DNA of 32,432 bases from Gammaproteobacteria bacterium (GTDB lineage: Bacteria; Pseudomonadota; Gammaproteobacteria; Steroidobacterales; Woeseiaceae), in contig JAOTVR010000037.1 in NCBI GenBank assembly GCA_029863305.1, positions 1-32,432 of the forward strand, read 5' to 3'. Positions 32,013-32,432 of this stretch are shown here, piece after piece. Both the position numbers and the translations under genes were made by a program. Under the pieces are notes generated by a model. The model ran no database searches. It was not told the origin of the DNA and saw nothing but the letters and a program-made list of their open reading frames with translations. The number at the start of each line of letters is the position of its first letter. Positions within the stretch are counted from its first letter, which is position 1.

Positions 32013-32432
32013 TGCTGCCACTGCGCTATGCGCATCGCTGGCGGGCTGCCGGCCTCTTTTTGCTCATTCTGGTCTTGTTTGCGACGCTGATGCCGGCTGT
32101 ATGGCTGTGGCCTGACCGGCGAGAATACGTGGCGTGGTTCGTCAATGTCGACAAGTGGCTGCACGGCATCACTTTCGTCATTCTCGCGGTCTGGTTTGCC
32201 GGGCAGTATCGCCCGCGTTCGTATTGGCGTATCGGGATCGGGTTGACTCTGTTCGGCATGCTCATCGAGATGTGCCAACGACTGGTATCCTATCGCTCCG
32301 CGGAGTGGTTCGATGTTGCTGCCGATGCCGCCGGTATTGTTGTGGGACTGGCAGTGGCGATGGCCGGGCTCGGCGGCTGGAGTCTGTGGGTCGAGAAATG
32401 GCTTTTGAAAAGAAAAGCGGGTGCCGCTGTTG
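32012..32432 (+). CDS. VanZ-like family membrane protein (partial, cut by window end)
   Basis: The first 140 codons of a small membrane protein are present. Hydrophobic segments lie at about 13-32, 50-63, 72-87 and 102-121. VanZ-family signatures are visible: DKWLH (47-51), then GMLIEMCQRLVSYR with Glu86, Gln89 and Arg95, then WFDVAADAAGIVVG. VanZ relatives are small inner-membrane proteins; the type member affects teicoplanin resistance, but most, like this one, have no known function. The ATG overlaps the lolA stop (TGATG), so it is probably the third gene of an ftsK-lolA transcript. In E. coli rarA follows lolA. The basic end KRKAGAAV suggests that little of the gene is missing. Confidence 0.85.
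   Translation, partial: MLPLRYAHRWRAAGLFLLILVLFATLMPAVWLWPDRREYVAWFVNVDKWLHGITFVILAVWFAGQYRPRSYWRIGIGLTLFGMLIEMCQRLVSYRSAEWFDVAADAAGIVVGLAVAMAGLGGWSLWVEKWLLKRKAGAAV

Noticed and set aside
31176..32021. A 281-codon open frame antisense to ftsK end and lolA
   Set aside because: It spans two recognised plus-strand genes and its product resembles no family; it is a shadow frame.

Overview
The window looks like a chromosomal segment of a gammaproteobacterium with moderately high GC. The right half keeps the gene order known from Escherichia coli and its relatives (clpS-clpA, then infA-aat-trxB on the other strand, then ftsK-lolA). It also has an OprI/Lpp-type alanine-zipper lipoprotein, a two-operator lexA, type II secretion genes, yajD and hslR. 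A marine or sediment lineage of the Chromatiales/Woeseiaceae kind would fit, but that is only an impression from protein style. No rRNA, tRNA, insertion sequence, integrase or CRISPR array is visible.

Layout. (1) 1-1463: the end of a glutathione S-transferase gene, an L,D-transpeptidase, and a convergent murein-lipoprotein-like gene whose terminator lies inside the transpeptidase reading frame. (2) 1648-7641: a LexA-controlled mutagenesis operon, lexA-imuA-imuB-dnaE2, with a promoter covered by two LexA boxes. (3) 7767-13280: a looser accessory stretch holding a membrane acyltransferase-like protein, two lipoproteins of unknown function, a cytochrome P460, the HNH protein YajD and a ferritin-like diiron protein. 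A cyclic-di-GMP-I riboswitch with its own promoter sits directly in front of the second lipoprotein. (4) 13578-16964: a large Ser/Thr-kinase/TonB-C fusion protein, hslR and a small acidic protein. (5) 17066-22749: a minus-strand gspC-gspD-gspE-gspF operon with a palindromic operator candidate over its promoter. (6) 23052-32432: clpS-clpA on the plus strand; trxB, a GNAT-like gene, aat and infA on the minus strand; then ftsK, lolA and a VanZ-like gene cut by the window end.

How the genes work together. DNA damage should inactivate LexA and release the ImuA/ImuB/DnaE2 mutasome. The L,D-transpeptidase is of the type that links lipoproteins to peptidoglycan, and the neighbouring lipoprotein has the C-terminal lysine needed for that. 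Aat adds Leu/Phe to protein N termini, ClpS recognises them and ClpA unfolds the protein for ClpP, so the N-degron pathway is almost complete here apart from ClpP. GspC-F make the outer-membrane channel, its inner-membrane connector, the ATPase and the platform of a type II secretion system; the pseudopilin genes must lie elsewhere.

The best candidates for new biology are the c-di-GMP riboswitch/lipoprotein unit, where an aptamer loop is complementary to the Shine-Dalgarno sequence, the kinase/TonB-C fusion with an altered catalytic loop, and a GspE without its usual cysteine metal-binding motif.
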